DNA of 64,000 nt from Bin87 sp965221295. GTDB taxonomy: Bacteria > Chloroflexota > Dehalococcoidia > Lucifugimonadales > UBA3495. Shown here piece by piece: positions 41,145-50,271 of this stretch. Both the position numbers and the translations under genes were made by a program. Position 1 is the first letter of the stretch; each line of letters begins with the position of its first letter. The stretch lies in assembly GCA_965221295.1 (NCBI GenBank), contig OZ244879.1:2852001-2916000 (forward strand). The letters are read 5' to 3'. A model generated the notes under the pieces. It did no database searches, was not told the DNA's origin, and worked only from the letters and a program-made list of their open reading frames with translations.

Positions 41145-42197
41145 ATGGGAGACCGCATCGCAATCATGGGCCCCGGCGCCGTGGGCAGCTACGTGGGCGC
41201 TTTTCTGGTCCAAGCCGGTGAGGACGACATCACTTTCATCGACATGTGGCCCGAACACGTCGAAAAGATGCGCGCCCAGGGTCTGCGCGCCAGCGGCAGC
41301 CAGGGCGATTTCACCGTGCCAGTAAACGCCATGCACCTGACCGACGCCCAGAACATCACCGAACCCTTCGACTACGCTTTCATTACGGTGAAATCCTACG
41401 ACACCGAGTGGGCCACCCACTTCATCAAACGGTACGTCAAGGACGACGGAGCCTTCGTATCGATTCAGAACTGCTGGAACGATCCGACCATCGCCAACAT
41501 CGTGGGGCCCGAACGCCAGTTGGGTTGCATCGCGTCCCACATCGAAGTCGCGCTGTGGGAACCGGCCCACGTGAACCGAGGCGGCGCGCCGGGCCGCGAT
41601 CATGGCCACACAGTTTTCCGGCTGGGCGAATACACCGGGGCGATTACGTCTCGCGCGGAAGCCCTCGCCGCCAAGTTGGATCACATCGACGCCGCCTACG
41701 CCACGGACAACCTACCCGGCGAACGCTGGGCCAAGCTCTGCCAAAACGGCATGGGCAACGCAATTTCCGCCATGAGCCAGATGGGCAGCCAGGAGATGGC
41801 TGGCGACCCGCGCATCCGCCGGATCCGCATCAATCTGGCCAAGGAAGGCGCCCAGGTGGGCCTCGCTCAGGGCCTCAGGGTGGTTGCCATCAACGGTACG
41901 CCCGCCGAGACCTGGGCCGACGCCGACAAGGGCGACGTGTTCGAAGACCTGGACGGCAAACTTTCGGAAGCGGGCGGCCGGGTCAATTGGCTGGCTTCCA
42001 TGGCCCAAGACGTGCACAAAGGCCGCAAATCGGAAGTGGACTTTATGAACGGTCTCATCTGTGAAAAGGGCCGCGAGACCGGAATTGCCACTCCTTACCA
42101 CGACGCTATCGTCGAGGCGATGCGGTTGGTGGACAGCAAGAATGTGGCGCCCGGGCCGGAGAACGTTGACCGGATTATTCGCGCCGTGGAAGGCTAG
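41145..42197 (+). CDS. PanE/ApbA-type ketopantoate reductase family protein
   Basis: A 350-residue NADPH-dependent 2-dehydropantoate 2-reductase-like protein. GPGAVGSYVGAFL (9-21) is the dinucleotide site, VKSYDTEWA the substrate-side segment with catalytic Lys, and KLCQNGMGNAISAM the C-terminal helix domain. It is longer than E. coli PanE by about 45 residues, so a related 2-keto acid may be the substrate. GAGGAG precedes the ATG. It stands alone between the HEPN-MNT pair and a hypothetical gene. Confidence 0.83.
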   Translation: MGDRIAIMGPGAVGSYVGAFLVQAGEDDITFIDMWPEHVEKMRAQGLRASGSQGDFTVPVNAMHLTDAQNITEPFDYAFITVKSYDTEWATHFIKRYVKDDGAFVSIQNCWNDPTIANIVGPERQLGCIASHIEVALWEPAHVNRGGAPGRDHGHTVFRLGEYTGAITSRAEALAAKLDHIDAAYATDNLPGERWAKLCQNGMGNAISAMSQMGSQEMAGDPRIRRIRINLAKEGAQVGLAQGLRVVAINGTPAETWADADKGDVFEDLDGKLSEAGGRVNWLASMAQDVHKGRKSEVDFMNGLICEKGRETGIATPYHDAIVEAMRLVDSKNVAPGPENVDRIIRAVEG

Positions 42198-42256
42198 GTC
42201 CAACCCACAGTCTCGACCCATGGGTTTTGTGGCGGACGCGCAACGGGAGGCGAACC

Positions 42257-42724
42257 ATGTACATAACCGTCGAACCGGCCGGACTGATGATGCACACCGT
42301 CAAGCTGGTGTTCGACCCATCTGATCCGGCCCCGGAGGACCAACAGGTTCGAGACTACCTTTCCCACCACGAGCTTGAGCCGCGCCACCACTGGTTCGCC
42401 GAAATCGACGGGTTGGAAGGTCGCCAATGCGAGATAATGCAATTCGGCGGGTGCTACCTGGGCCGCAATCTACAGAACATCGGAACCATCCAGCGGCGCG
42501 TGGTTGAAGAAGAACTGCTGACCGCTGAGATCCAACGTCACCTGGACGCTGGCAATCTGGCGGAGTTGGCGGCCGCTTCGGAGGAGCGGCGTCGCGCCGC
42601 TGTCTCAGTCCTCGTCGAAGAATTCCGGGTGGAGGAGAGTTTCGCGCAGGACGAATCGGGCGAACTGCGAGCGACTCTGGACGCCACGACGTTGCAGACT
42701 GCAACCGCGCGAGCTTTGGCCTAG
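42257..42724 (+). CDS. Hypothetical protein
   Basis: A 155-residue soluble protein, not recognised. The N-terminal half is mixed, with a HHWFAEIDGLEG segment and a GGCYLGRNLQNIG stretch. The C-terminal half is predicted helical and rich in Glu, Ala and Arg. The ATG at 42257 follows GGGAGG by six bases, and an earlier start is less supported. It follows the PanE-like gene by 59 bases and may be co-transcribed with it. Confidence 0.6.
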   Translation: MYITVEPAGLMMHTVKLVFDPSDPAPEDQQVRDYLSHHELEPRHHWFAEIDGLEGRQCEIMQFGGCYLGRNLQNIGTIQRRVVEEELLTAEIQRHLDAGNLAELAAASEERRRAAVSVLVEEFRVEESFAQDESGELRATLDATTLQTATARALA

Positions 42725-42747
42725 GCGTCCGGATCAAGCGCGATTGG

Positions 42748-42818
42748 AGCGGGCGATGGGAATCGAACCCACGTAGCCAGCTTGGAAGGCTGGGGCTTTA
42801 CCACTAAGCTACGCCCGC
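42748..42818 (-). tRNA. tRNA-Gly (anticodon TCC)
   Basis: A 71-base cloverleaf on the minus strand: acceptor GCGGGCG/CGCCCGC, D arm GCTT-AGTGGTA-AAGC, anticodon stem CCAGC/GCTGG with loop CTTCCAA (TCC), T loop TTCGATT, discriminator T. CCA is not encoded. Confidence 0.95.
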
Positions 42819-42873
42819 TGATCATCTCCATTATACCCCATGAAACCATGGGGCGAGTTAGCGCGTTCAACCC

Positions 42874-43338
42874 ATGCCCAAAACCATCTATCTCGCCAAC
42901 TCTTACGGTTTCTCGCGTCAGCAGCAGGCGACCCTGCTGCCGCCCATTGTCTCCGCCATAGCCGGTCTGGGCCTGGAGGTCTGGGAACCCTTCGCCCGCA
43001 ACAACCAGGTGGATTTCCAACAACCCGGCTGGGCCTACCGCATCGGTCAGCGGGACTGCGCCGATGTGGTCGCCGCCGACGGGATATTCGCCGTGGTCAA
43101 CGGAACGCCGCCCGACGAAGGCGTCATGGTGGAACTGGGAATGGCGATCGCCCTGGGAAAGCCGACCTTCCTGTTCCGCGATGATTTCCGACGCGTCACC
43201 GATAGCGAGGAATATCCACTAAACTTGATGCTCTTCACCGGTTTGCCCGAGTACGATTGGAGGCGCTACTACTATTCGTCTGTGGAAGAGATCGCCGATC
43301 CCACCAAGGCGCTAGCGCAATGGGCCACGAAATGCTAA
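42874..43338 (+). CDS. Nucleoside 2-deoxyribosyltransferase-like protein
   Basis: A 154-residue protein of the nucleoside 2-deoxyribosyltransferase family, which moves deoxyribose between bases. KTIYLANSYGFS opens the fold, and GTPPDEGVMVELGMAIALGK holds the nucleophile-type Glu87. A C-terminal RDDFRR segment matches substrate-binding residues. There is no clear ribosome site before the ATG. Its 3' end overlaps the nitronate monooxygenase gene, so the two are probably coupled. Confidence 0.85.
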   Translation: MPKTIYLANSYGFSRQQQATLLPPIVSAIAGLGLEVWEPFARNNQVDFQQPGWAYRIGQRDCADVVAADGIFAVVNGTPPDEGVMVELGMAIALGKPTFLFRDDFRRVTDSEEYPLNLMLFTGLPEYDWRRYYYSSVEEIADPTKALAQWATKC

Positions 43339-44309
43339 ACACCCGTCTCACCGAACTCCTGGGGCTGGAACTGCCGCTAATGTCCGCCCCCATGAGCAAC
43401 CATAGTGGCGGTCAGTTGGCGGCGGCGGTCTCCCGAGCCGGCGGCCTGGGGACATTCGGCGGCAGCAACAACTTCGGCGATCAGTGGTTCGTAGATCAGA
43501 TTCGATTCATCCGGTCCCAAACGGAACGGCCTTTCGGCGTTGGCTTCATCACCCATTTGATCGATGCCAACCCGCGCAATTTTGAAATGGCCCTGGACCA
43601 AGGCGTTCCGGTTTTCATATTTTCCTTCGCCGACCCGCAACCTTGGTTGCAACGGGCCCGGGACGCCGGCGCCATCACCATCTGCCAAGTGCAGAGCGCC
43701 CGGGCCGCCCAACTGGCCACGGACGCCAGCGCCGACGCGCTGCTGGCCCAGGGCAACGAGGCCGGCGGTCACACCGGCGAAATGAACCTGCTGCCCCTGC
43801 TGGTGGACCTGGCGGTACGCTACCCTAATACCCCCTTGCTGGCCGCCGGCGGCATCACATCGGGCCGAGCGCTCGCCGCCGCGTTGGCCGCCGGAGCGGA
43901 CGGAGCCTCCCTGGGCACCGCCTTGCTGGCCACTCCTGAGGCGGTGGAAGTACCGGACGCCTTCAAGCGGCAAATCCTGCGGTCAGACGGCCACGACACC
44001 ACCTACACCCGGTTGTACGATCTGCTGGGCGCTGACCCCTGGCCCCAAGGCATCGCTGGCCGCGTGTACCGGAACCAATTGGTGCGGCAGTGGGACGGCC
44101 GCGACGATGAAATCCTGGCGCGGCGGGAAGAACTGGCCACCGATGTCGCCGCGGCCCGCGCCCGCCGCGATCCTGAAACGGCCTCAGTGTACATGGGCCA
44201 GGGCGTTGGCCAAATCACCGCCATTCGGCCCGCCGCCGATGTGATGCTGGAAATCTGCCAAACCGCCGAGCAAGCGTTGCGCGACGCCGTAAATGGGTCG
44301 GCCGGCTAA
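43320..44309 (+). CDS. Nitronate monooxygenase (2-nitropropane dioxygenase-like)
   Basis: A 329-residue FMN-dependent TIM-barrel enzyme that oxidises nitronates to keto compounds and nitrite. LMSAPMSNHSGGQLAAAVS and GGLGTFGG at the N-terminus, then QGNEAGGHTG (catalytic His) and AAGGITSGRALAAALAAGAD match the family. Either ATG at 43320 or 43332 could start it; both overlap the upstream gene's end. Substrate may also be another alkyl nitronate or enone. Confidence 0.88.
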   Translation: MGHEMLNTRLTELLGLELPLMSAPMSNHSGGQLAAAVSRAGGLGTFGGSNNFGDQWFVDQIRFIRSQTERPFGVGFITHLIDANPRNFEMALDQGVPVFIFSFADPQPWLQRARDAGAITICQVQSARAAQLATDASADALLAQGNEAGGHTGEMNLLPLLVDLAVRYPNTPLLAAGGITSGRALAAALAAGADGASLGTALLATPEAVEVPDAFKRQILRSDGHDTTYTRLYDLLGADPWPQGIAGRVYRNQLVRQWDGRDDEILARREELATDVAAARARRDPETASVYMGQGVGQITAIRPAADVMLEICQTAEQALRDAVNGSAG

Positions 44310-44347
44310 TGGCGGCGTGGCGCAAAACCCATTGGCGCATAAGCGGA

Positions 44348-44356
44348 TGCTATAAT
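44348..44356 (+). promoter_or_regulatory. Extended -10 promoter for the ABC-F gene
   Basis: TG-C-TATAAT lies 18 bases before the ATG, so the leader would be only about 10 bases long, too short for a normal ribosome site. No clear -35 is seen. Confidence 0.5.
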
Positions 44357-44373
44357 CCCTCGCGAAGATCAAC

Positions 44374-46392
44374 ATGCTTTATGCCTCCAACATCAGCAAG
44401 TCATACGCCGACCGCACCCTCTTCCGGGAGGTGGATCTATCGGTCGCATCCGGTGATTGCATCGCGCTGATTGGCGCCAACGGATCGGGCAAGACTACGC
44501 TACTGGACATTCTGGCCGGACTCACTCTGGCCGACACCGGCGCCATTTCGGGGCAGAGGGGCGCCACCATCGGATACCTCAAGCAGGAGCCCGCGCCTTT
44601 CGCCGGCAAGTCATTGCTCCAAGAGGTGCTGGAAGCCAACGCCAGGGCGATGGAATTGTCGGGCCAGATCGATGATGCCCGACGGATTCTGTCCGCCACC
44701 ACGTCGCCGGAACAGCAGGGCCAACTGATGGCGCGGTTGGCCCTGCTTGAAACAGAACTGGACGCGGCTGGCGGCGACGACCGCGACCATGAGGCCAAGG
44801 CCATCCTGTCGGGTTTGGGTTTCCAGGAACGCGATTTTTCCAGGGACATGACGGAATTCAGTGGCGGCTGGATCATGCGGGCCGAACTGGCCCGGCTCCT
44901 CTTCAGGCGACCCGACGTACTCCTGTTGGACGAGCCCACCAACCATCTGGACCTTGAGGCCAACATCTGGTTCGAGAAGTACCTTTCCTCCTTCCCCGGC
45001 GGCGTGATCGTAACCTCCCACGACCGGACTTTCCTAAACCAAGTGGCGAATCGAATCCTCGCCATCGAGCCCGACGAGATCGTCCACCACCGCGGCAACT
45101 ACGACGAATACCTAGCGGCGCGGGAACGCGCGCAGGAAATCAAGGAAGCGGCCGCGGCCCGGCAGGAACGGGAAATCCAGCGGCAAATGCGATTCATCGA
45201 GCGATTTCGCTACAAAGCCACCAAGGCTAGACAGGTGCAGAGCCGAATCAAACAGTTGGAAAAGACCGAAGTAATCCAATTGCCCCGGGCAACCAGGAAG
45301 GTGCGTTATTCCTTCCCAGAACCGCCCCGCAGCGGCGCCGGCGTCATCACCCTCGCCAACGTCGGAAAAGCCTACGGCGACAACGTGGTGTATCGCGGCT
45401 TGAATCTCGCCCTGGAGCGGGGCGACCGCGTCGCGTTGGTGGGTCCCAACGGCGCCGGCAAATCCACCCTGCTGAAAATCTTGGCCGGCGCCTTGCCCAT
45501 CGACGAGGGCGAACGCCGCCTGGGGCACAACGTCGCAACTTCCTACTACGCCCAGCACGTTCTGGACCAACTGAACCCCAACAACACTCCCATTGCCGAA
45601 CTGCGGGAGGCGGCGCCTGCAGAATCCGAGCAGAACCTGCGGAACACCCTGGGCGGTTTCCTGTTCAGCGGCGACGACATCCTCAAACCCATTTCAGCGT
45701 TGTCGGGCGGCGAAAAGGCCCGGGTCGCATTGGCCAAGCTACTGCTGCAGCCCAGCAATTTCCTGCTGATGGACGAGCCGACCAACCACCTGGACATCGC
45801 CTCCCGGGAAATCCTGTCCGACGCCCTGGGTGATTACCGGGGATCTATCTGCTTGGTGACCCACGACCGCACCCTGATTCGTCAGGTCGCCAACAAGATC
45901 ATCGAAATCGACGGCGGGCAGCCCCGGATTTTCCCCGGCGACTATGACGCCTACCTGTACCGGAAGAAACAGGAGTCTGCAGCGGAAACGCCAGTTGCCA
46001 ATGGGAACCGGCCGCAACCTTCCACCGAGTCGCAACCATCAACTGAGTCTCAACCATCGCGGCGCCAAAATGCCACGTCAGGGCGCCGGTCCCGCCGTCC
46101 GCTAACCCCTGAGGTAGAACAGCAGCGGGACCTCAACCGCCAGGCCCGCAAGGTGGCCGCTCGCATTGACGAGATCGGCGAAGCCATCAGCGACCGGGAA
46201 GCGCAAACCGCCGAACTGGAAGCTCTCTTCGCCGATCCAGACCGTTTTGATGACCGGACCCAAATGGCTGCCTCTGGCGAACGATACCGAATCCTCAAAG
46301 AAGAGGAGCAATCCCTGTGGGAAGAATGGGAACGTCTATCGGAACAGGCGGAGGACATCGACCGGATGCTGGTGGCCCTCAAACCTTCGTAG
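44374..46392 (+). CDS. ABC-F family ATPase (YheS/Uup-like)
   Basis: A 672-residue protein with two ABC domains and no membrane segments, acting on ribosomes. Walker A sequences are GANGSGKTT (34-42) and GPNGAGKST (about 357-365); the signatures are FSGGWIMRAELARLL and LSGGEKARVALAKLL; both Walker B regions end in DEPTNHLD. The linker between the domains is a charged helix. A PSTESQ repeat linker near residue 550 is made by an 18-bp duplication and leads to a C-terminal coiled coil, as in Uup. The subgroup is not certain. Confidence 0.93.
   Translation: MLYASNISKSYADRTLFREVDLSVASGDCIALIGANGSGKTTLLDILAGLTLADTGAISGQRGATIGYLKQEPAPFAGKSLLQEVLEANARAMELSGQIDDARRILSATTSPEQQGQLMARLALLETELDAAGGDDRDHEAKAILSGLGFQERDFSRDMTEFSGGWIMRAELARLLFRRPDVLLLDEPTNHLDLEANIWFEKYLSSFPGGVIVTSHDRTFLNQVANRILAIEPDEIVHHRGNYDEYLAARERAQEIKEAAAARQEREIQRQMRFIERFRYKATKARQVQSRIKQLEKTEVIQLPRATRKVRYSFPEPPRSGAGVITLANVGKAYGDNVVYRGLNLALERGDRVALVGPNGAGKSTLLKILAGALPIDEGERRLGHNVATSYYAQHVLDQLNPNNTPIAELREAAPAESEQNLRNTLGGFLFSGDDILKPISALSGGEKARVALAKLLLQPSNFLLMDEPTNHLDIASREILSDALGDYRGSICLVTHDRTLIRQVANKIIEIDGGQPRIFPGDYDAYLYRKKQESAAETPVANGNRPQPSTESQPSTESQPSRRQNATSGRRSRRPLTPEVEQQRDLNRQARKVAARIDEIGEAISDREAQTAELEALFADPDRFDDRTQMAASGERYRILKEEEQSLWEEWERLSEQAEDIDRMLVALKPS
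46015..46059. repeat. 18-bp tandem repeat inside the ABC-F gene
   Basis: Units CAACC(T/A)TC(C/A)AC at 46015-46032 and 46033-46050 plus a partial third encode a repeated QPSTES linker. Confidence 0.85.
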
Positions 46393-46428
46393 CGTTGTCG
46401 GCCATGCCGCTCCCCAAGAGGTGACGCC

Positions 46429-47262
46429 ATGAGACTGGATGGCAAGGTAGCGGTGATCACCGGCGCCGGCCGGGGTATCGGGCGGGCCATCGCCTTGGCC
46501 TACGCTCGTGAAGGGGCCAAGTTGGCCCTGGCCGCCCGCAACGAAGCCGAATTGCGGCAGGTCGCCAGCGCCGCGGCCGACTTGGGCGCCGAGGCCATCG
46601 CCGTCCCTACCGATGTGACCGATGAGCGCGACACGGAGCGGCTGGCCCGTAGGGCTCACGATGAGTTCGGCCGCATCGACATTCTCGTCAACAACGCCGG
46701 GGTCTCTGGACCCATTGGCTCGTTGCAGAACAACGACGTCGCCGAATGGGTGAACACGGTCAACGTCAACCTCACGGGAACCTTCCTGATGTGCCGCGCC
46801 GTCGTGCCTGTGATGCTGGAAAGCGGGGGCGGGAAGATCATCAACCTCTCCGGCGCCGGGGCGACCAATGCCTGGAGCAACATGTCGGCCTATTGCTCCA
46901 GCAAGGCCGCGGTGGTGCGATTGACCGAGGTGTTGGCTCAGGAACTGGCGAGCCAAGGAATCACGGTGAACGCCCTGGGGCCCGGCTCGGTGCACACCAG
47001 CATGTGGGACAAGATGACTGAGGATGCGACCCAAGCCGGCGCCGAATTCATTCAACAGCTGGGACTCAGGGTAACGTCCGGTGGCGGCGCGTCCATCGAC
47101 GAGTGCGCCGATTTGGCGGTGTGGCTGGCTTCAGCCGAGAGCGGAACGCTCACCGGCCGTTTGATCTCCGCGGCCACCGACGATTTTCGCAGCCTGTCGC
47201 CGCGTATCGAGGAAATCATGGCCGGCGACGCCTACACGCTACGCCGAGTCGGCTTGGATTAA
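46429..47262 (+). CDS. Short-chain dehydrogenase/reductase (SDR)
   Basis: A 277-residue classical SDR: TGAGRGIGRAIA at about 11-22, LVNNAGVSG near 86-94, and YCSSK for the catalytic Tyr and Lys. The segment before it, NLSGAGATNAW, puts Ser in place. The residue after the second beta strand (AARNE) favours NADP. GAGG precedes the ATG. The stop codon is within a 12-bp tandem repeat. The 3' end faces a convergent CaiB gene. Confidence 0.92.
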   Translation: MRLDGKVAVITGAGRGIGRAIALAYAREGAKLALAARNEAELRQVASAAADLGAEAIAVPTDVTDERDTERLARRAHDEFGRIDILVNNAGVSGPIGSLQNNDVAEWVNTVNVNLTGTFLMCRAVVPVMLESGGGKIINLSGAGATNAWSNMSAYCSSKAAVVRLTEVLAQELASQGITVNALGPGSVHTSMWDKMTEDATQAGAEFIQQLGLRVTSGGGASIDECADLAVWLASAESGTLTGRLISAATDDFRSLSPRIEEIMAGDAYTLRRVGLD

Positions 47263-47287
47263 AGCTTGGATTGAAGCCCAGATTGCG
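47252..47287. repeat. 12-bp tandem repeat across the SDR stop codon
   Basis: GCTTGGATTAAA (47252-47263), GCTTGGATTGAA (47264-47275) and a degenerate GCCCAGATTGCG (47276-47287). The first copy contains the TAA stop. Confidence 0.8.
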
Positions 47288-47301
47288 AACGCCAGAGACA
47301 C

Positions 47302-48504
47302 CTAGGCGATCACTCCCTGCTCGGCGATCACCCCCTGCTCGGCCAGGTCCGCCAGGTCAGACTCCGATAAACCCAAAAGGTTTCCATAGATTTCCCCGTT
47401 GTGCTCACCGTATCTGGGGATCGGCCCGGCGGTGGTAGGGGTCTTGGAGAACTTGATGATGGTGGGGCCCGGAACCAGCACCTTCTTGCCGGGCGGGTCG
47501 TGGGCGTCGGCCTCCATCATCACCTCCCGCTCCCACATGTGGCTATCGGCCAGCACCTCCGGTATGGACTTCACTGGACCGAAGGGAATGTCGGCGGCGA
47601 CCAGGGCTTCCTCAACCTCGGCAACGGTGCGCTCTTCGCACCACATTCGGAGCAGCTCCATCCGTATCTCGGCCATGTCGGTGGCGAACATCGGCGCGGC
47701 GAATTCGGGGTCTTCAGCCAATTCGTCATAGTCCATCACCCTGAGCATCCGCTCCCACATGCCGGCGCGAGCCGCTCCCGTGGTGACCCATCCATCCTTG
47801 CAACGCAGGAAGGTTCCCACCCTGACGAAATCGTTGGTGTTGGTTTCGTAGCACATGGCCAGGGCGACTTCCTCCAGGGTGATGCCGCCATCCAGCATGG
47901 CCACCTCCAACCATTGCCCTTCGCCCGTCCGGTCCCGGTGGCGGAGCGCTCCCAGGATCCCGATTACGGCGTGGAGCGCGGCGGTGCGATCCATCACCGG
48001 GCCATTGCCCATGATGGGTTCCCCGAACCCGCGGCCGGTCTGATCGCCAAAACCGCTCATGGCCTGGATGATGGGGTCGAAGCACTGGCGTTCGCGATAG
48101 GGGCCGTACTGTCCAAACCCGGAAACGGAGGCCAGGATAATTTCGGGATTGACCTGGCACAGTTCTTCGTACCCGAATCCCATTTGCGCCATGGTGCCCG
48201 GCCGGAAATTCTCCAGAACCACGTCGGAGACTTCGAGCAGGCGGAAGAAAAGCTCCTTGCCTTTTTCGTGCCTGGTGTTCAGCGTCACGCTCTTCTTGCC
48301 GCGGTTGTATGCGGCGAATTGCACGCTCATACCGCCCACGAACGGCCCCGAGTCGCGCAGATCTGCTCCCTTGCGCCATTCTATTTTGATCACCTCGGCG
48401 CCCATGTCCTGCAGAATCAATCCGCCCCTTGGCGCGGCCTGCCAGCGGGCGAGTTCAAGCACGCGCACTCCATCCAAAACCGAGGCGTTTCCGTTAGCTA
48501 TCAT
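47302..48504 (-). CDS. CaiB/BaiF family CoA-transferase
   Basis: A 400-residue class III CoA-transferase. LDGVRVLELARWQAAP, MGAEVIKIEWRKGADLRD, NRGKKSVTLNTRHEKGK and WLEVAMLDGG are the family blocks. Asp205 (MLDGG) matches the catalytic Asp of formyl-CoA transferase, unlike the two CaiB proteins at 12.9-15.5 kb. The C-terminus ends EQGVIAEQGVIA through an 18-bp tandem duplication. AGGGGAG precedes the ATG at 48504. Confidence 0.9.
   Translation of the reverse strand: MIANGNASVLDGVRVLELARWQAAPRGGLILQDMGAEVIKIEWRKGADLRDSGPFVGGMSVQFAAYNRGKKSVTLNTRHEKGKELFFRLLEVSDVVLENFRPGTMAQMGFGYEELCQVNPEIILASVSGFGQYGPYRERQCFDPIIQAMSGFGDQTGRGFGEPIMGNGPVMDRTAALHAVIGILGALRHRDRTGEGQWLEVAMLDGGITLEEVALAMCYETNTNDFVRVGTFLRCKDGWVTTGAARAGMWERMLRVMDYDELAEDPEFAAPMFATDMAEIRMELLRMWCEERTVAEVEEALVAADIPFGPVKSIPEVLADSHMWEREVMMEADAHDPPGKKVLVPGPTIIKFSKTPTTAGPIPRYGEHNGEIYGNLLGLSESDLADLAEQGVIAEQGVIA
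47305..47340. repeat. Two 18-bp tandem repeats at the CaiB 3' end
   Basis: GGCGATCACTCCCTGCTC at 47305-47322 and the same with one change at 47323-47340. They directly abut the stop codon and duplicate the last six residues of the protein. Confidence 0.95.
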
Positions 48505-48613
48505 GTGGTGTCTCCCCTGCTCCTGGTTGTCGCCCCATTGTACCCGGATATTGCCCCGCCGTTCGGGGGCATGTACACTCGCGGACAGTTCATACCCCAG
48601 GGAGGCGCAATCC

Positions 48614-48814
48614 ATGCCTATATCCGACGAAACCCTCAATAGAATCATTGCTGAATACGGCGGATTCGAGCTGAGCGGCGAGGAATTGGAGTTGGTCAAA
48701 CCTGAGTTGGAGAACTATCTGGCTGAGTTGCAGAACCTCAGGGACCTCGACCTGTCCGACGTAATGTCATCACGCCTGCTCCGGGCGGCGGAAGGAGCCG
48801 ATGCCGATGCCTGA
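48614..48814 (+). CDS. Small GatC/AtzG-like subunit paired with amidase
   Basis: A 66-residue helical protein. LSGEELELVKPELENYLAEL followed by LRDLDLSDV recalls GatC or AtzG-type partner subunits of amidases. It is shorter than typical GatC. GGAGG precedes the ATG at 48614, and its end overlaps the amidase start, which supports a partner role. No gatB is next to it, so it may serve a catabolic amidase rather than the tRNA amidotransferase. Confidence 0.65.
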   Translation: MPISDETLNRIIAEYGGFELSGEELELVKPELENYLAELQNLRDLDLSDVMSSRLLRAAEGADADA

Positions 48815-50230
48815 CCACGAAATGCTGAAACTGACCATCTCGGAAATCGCGCCGCTGATTCAGTCGCGGGCCGTGTCCCCGGTTGAGCTGACGGAGGCTG
48901 CCCTCGCGGAGGCCGAACTGCGTCAACCGGTGTTGAACTCCTTCATCACCGTCATGCGAGACCGAGCGCGGACGCAGGCCGAGGAGGCGGAGGCAGAGCT
49001 CGCACGGGGCGAATACCGCGGCCCTTTGCATGGCATACCCATCGGAATCAAGGACAACATCGCCACCGGCGGCATCAAAACCACCGTGGGGACCAAAGTC
49101 TTGAAGGATCACGTGCCCGACGAGGATGCCGAGGTCGTGAGGCGGTGCAAGGAGGCCGGCGCCATCATCCTGGGCAAGGAAAACCTCGAGGAATTCGCGG
49201 CGGGCGCCACCTCCAACAACCCTCACTACGGCCCGGTTCACAACCCCTGGGGCCTCGACCACGTGCCGGGCGGCTCCAGCGGCGGCGGTGGCGCCAACGT
49301 GGCGGCCGGCGTAACCTTTGCCTCGTTGGGCACTGACCTGGGCGGATCGGTGCGCATTCCGGGAGCGTTCTGCGGCGTGGTGGGTTTGAAGCAAACCTTC
49401 GGACGGGTCAGCCAGCGGGGTCTGCTGGTAACCAGCTTCAACGGCGACCATATCGGCCCAATGACCCGTTCGGTTCGGGACAGCGCGCTGGTCCTTCAAG
49501 CGATCGCCGGCTATGACCCCTTGGATCCGTCCACCGTGCCGGTTCCCGTGGACGACTACGCCCTGGCAGTTGAGCGCGGAGTTCAGGGGCTAGTCATGGG
49601 CATACCGACAAACCATTACTTCGACCTGCTGGATCCTGAGGTCGAAGCGGCGGTACGCCGGGCCATCGCAGCGCTGGAGGAACTGGGAGTGGCCAGCCGC
49701 GAGGTCAGCTTGCCCAGCATGGAATACGTGGGCGCCCTCCGATTTGCCGCCATGGCGGACAGCGTCGTCACCCATGAGCCGTACATCCAGTCCAACCGGG
49801 AAGACTACGGCCCAGATACGCTCTATCGAACGCTGGCCGGTCAGTTCGTGCTGGGCCGCGACTACTCCAAGGCCATGAAGGTGCAGCGCGTCATCAAGGA
49901 GGATACGCCCAAGTCATGCAGGAAGTCGATTTCCTGGTGACGCCAACGGCTCCGATGCCAGCGCCCCGCATCGACGCCGAAACCATCGAGGTGCAAGGGC
50001 GCCGCCAAAAAGTCCGGGGGCCCGGTTCCGGGCATATATCCCGCAACACCAGCCCGATGAACGGCACGGGATTCCCGGCCATCACCGTGCCCTGCGGCTT
50101 CAGTGGCTTGGGTTTGCCCATCGGACTCCAATTCATCGGGCGTCCTTGGGCAGAGGGCAACCTGTTCCGAATCGCCCACGCATACGAAGGGATCTCTCCC
50201 AGCGTTGGGGCATGGCCGGATTTGGGCTAA
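48801..50230 (+). CDS. Amidase signature family enzyme, frameshifted
   Basis: An amidase-signature hydrolase related to GatA and AtzE. The catalytic Lys84 (GIPIGIKDNI), the GGSSGG motif (about 157-162) and nucleophile Ser183 (GTDLGGSVRIP) are intact. The frame from 48801 stops at 49940 after 379 residues, while the missing C-terminal part (EVDFLVTPTAPMPAP onward) is read in another frame to 50230. A single missing G near 49901 (AAGGAGGATAC, expected AAGGAGGGATAC) restores one protein of about 475 residues. The start could also be the ATG at 48807. The substrate is unknown. Confidence 0.87.
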
Positions 50231-50271
50231 ACCGGCCATGCCATTTCCGGAGGGCTATCGCGGCGCCGGGG

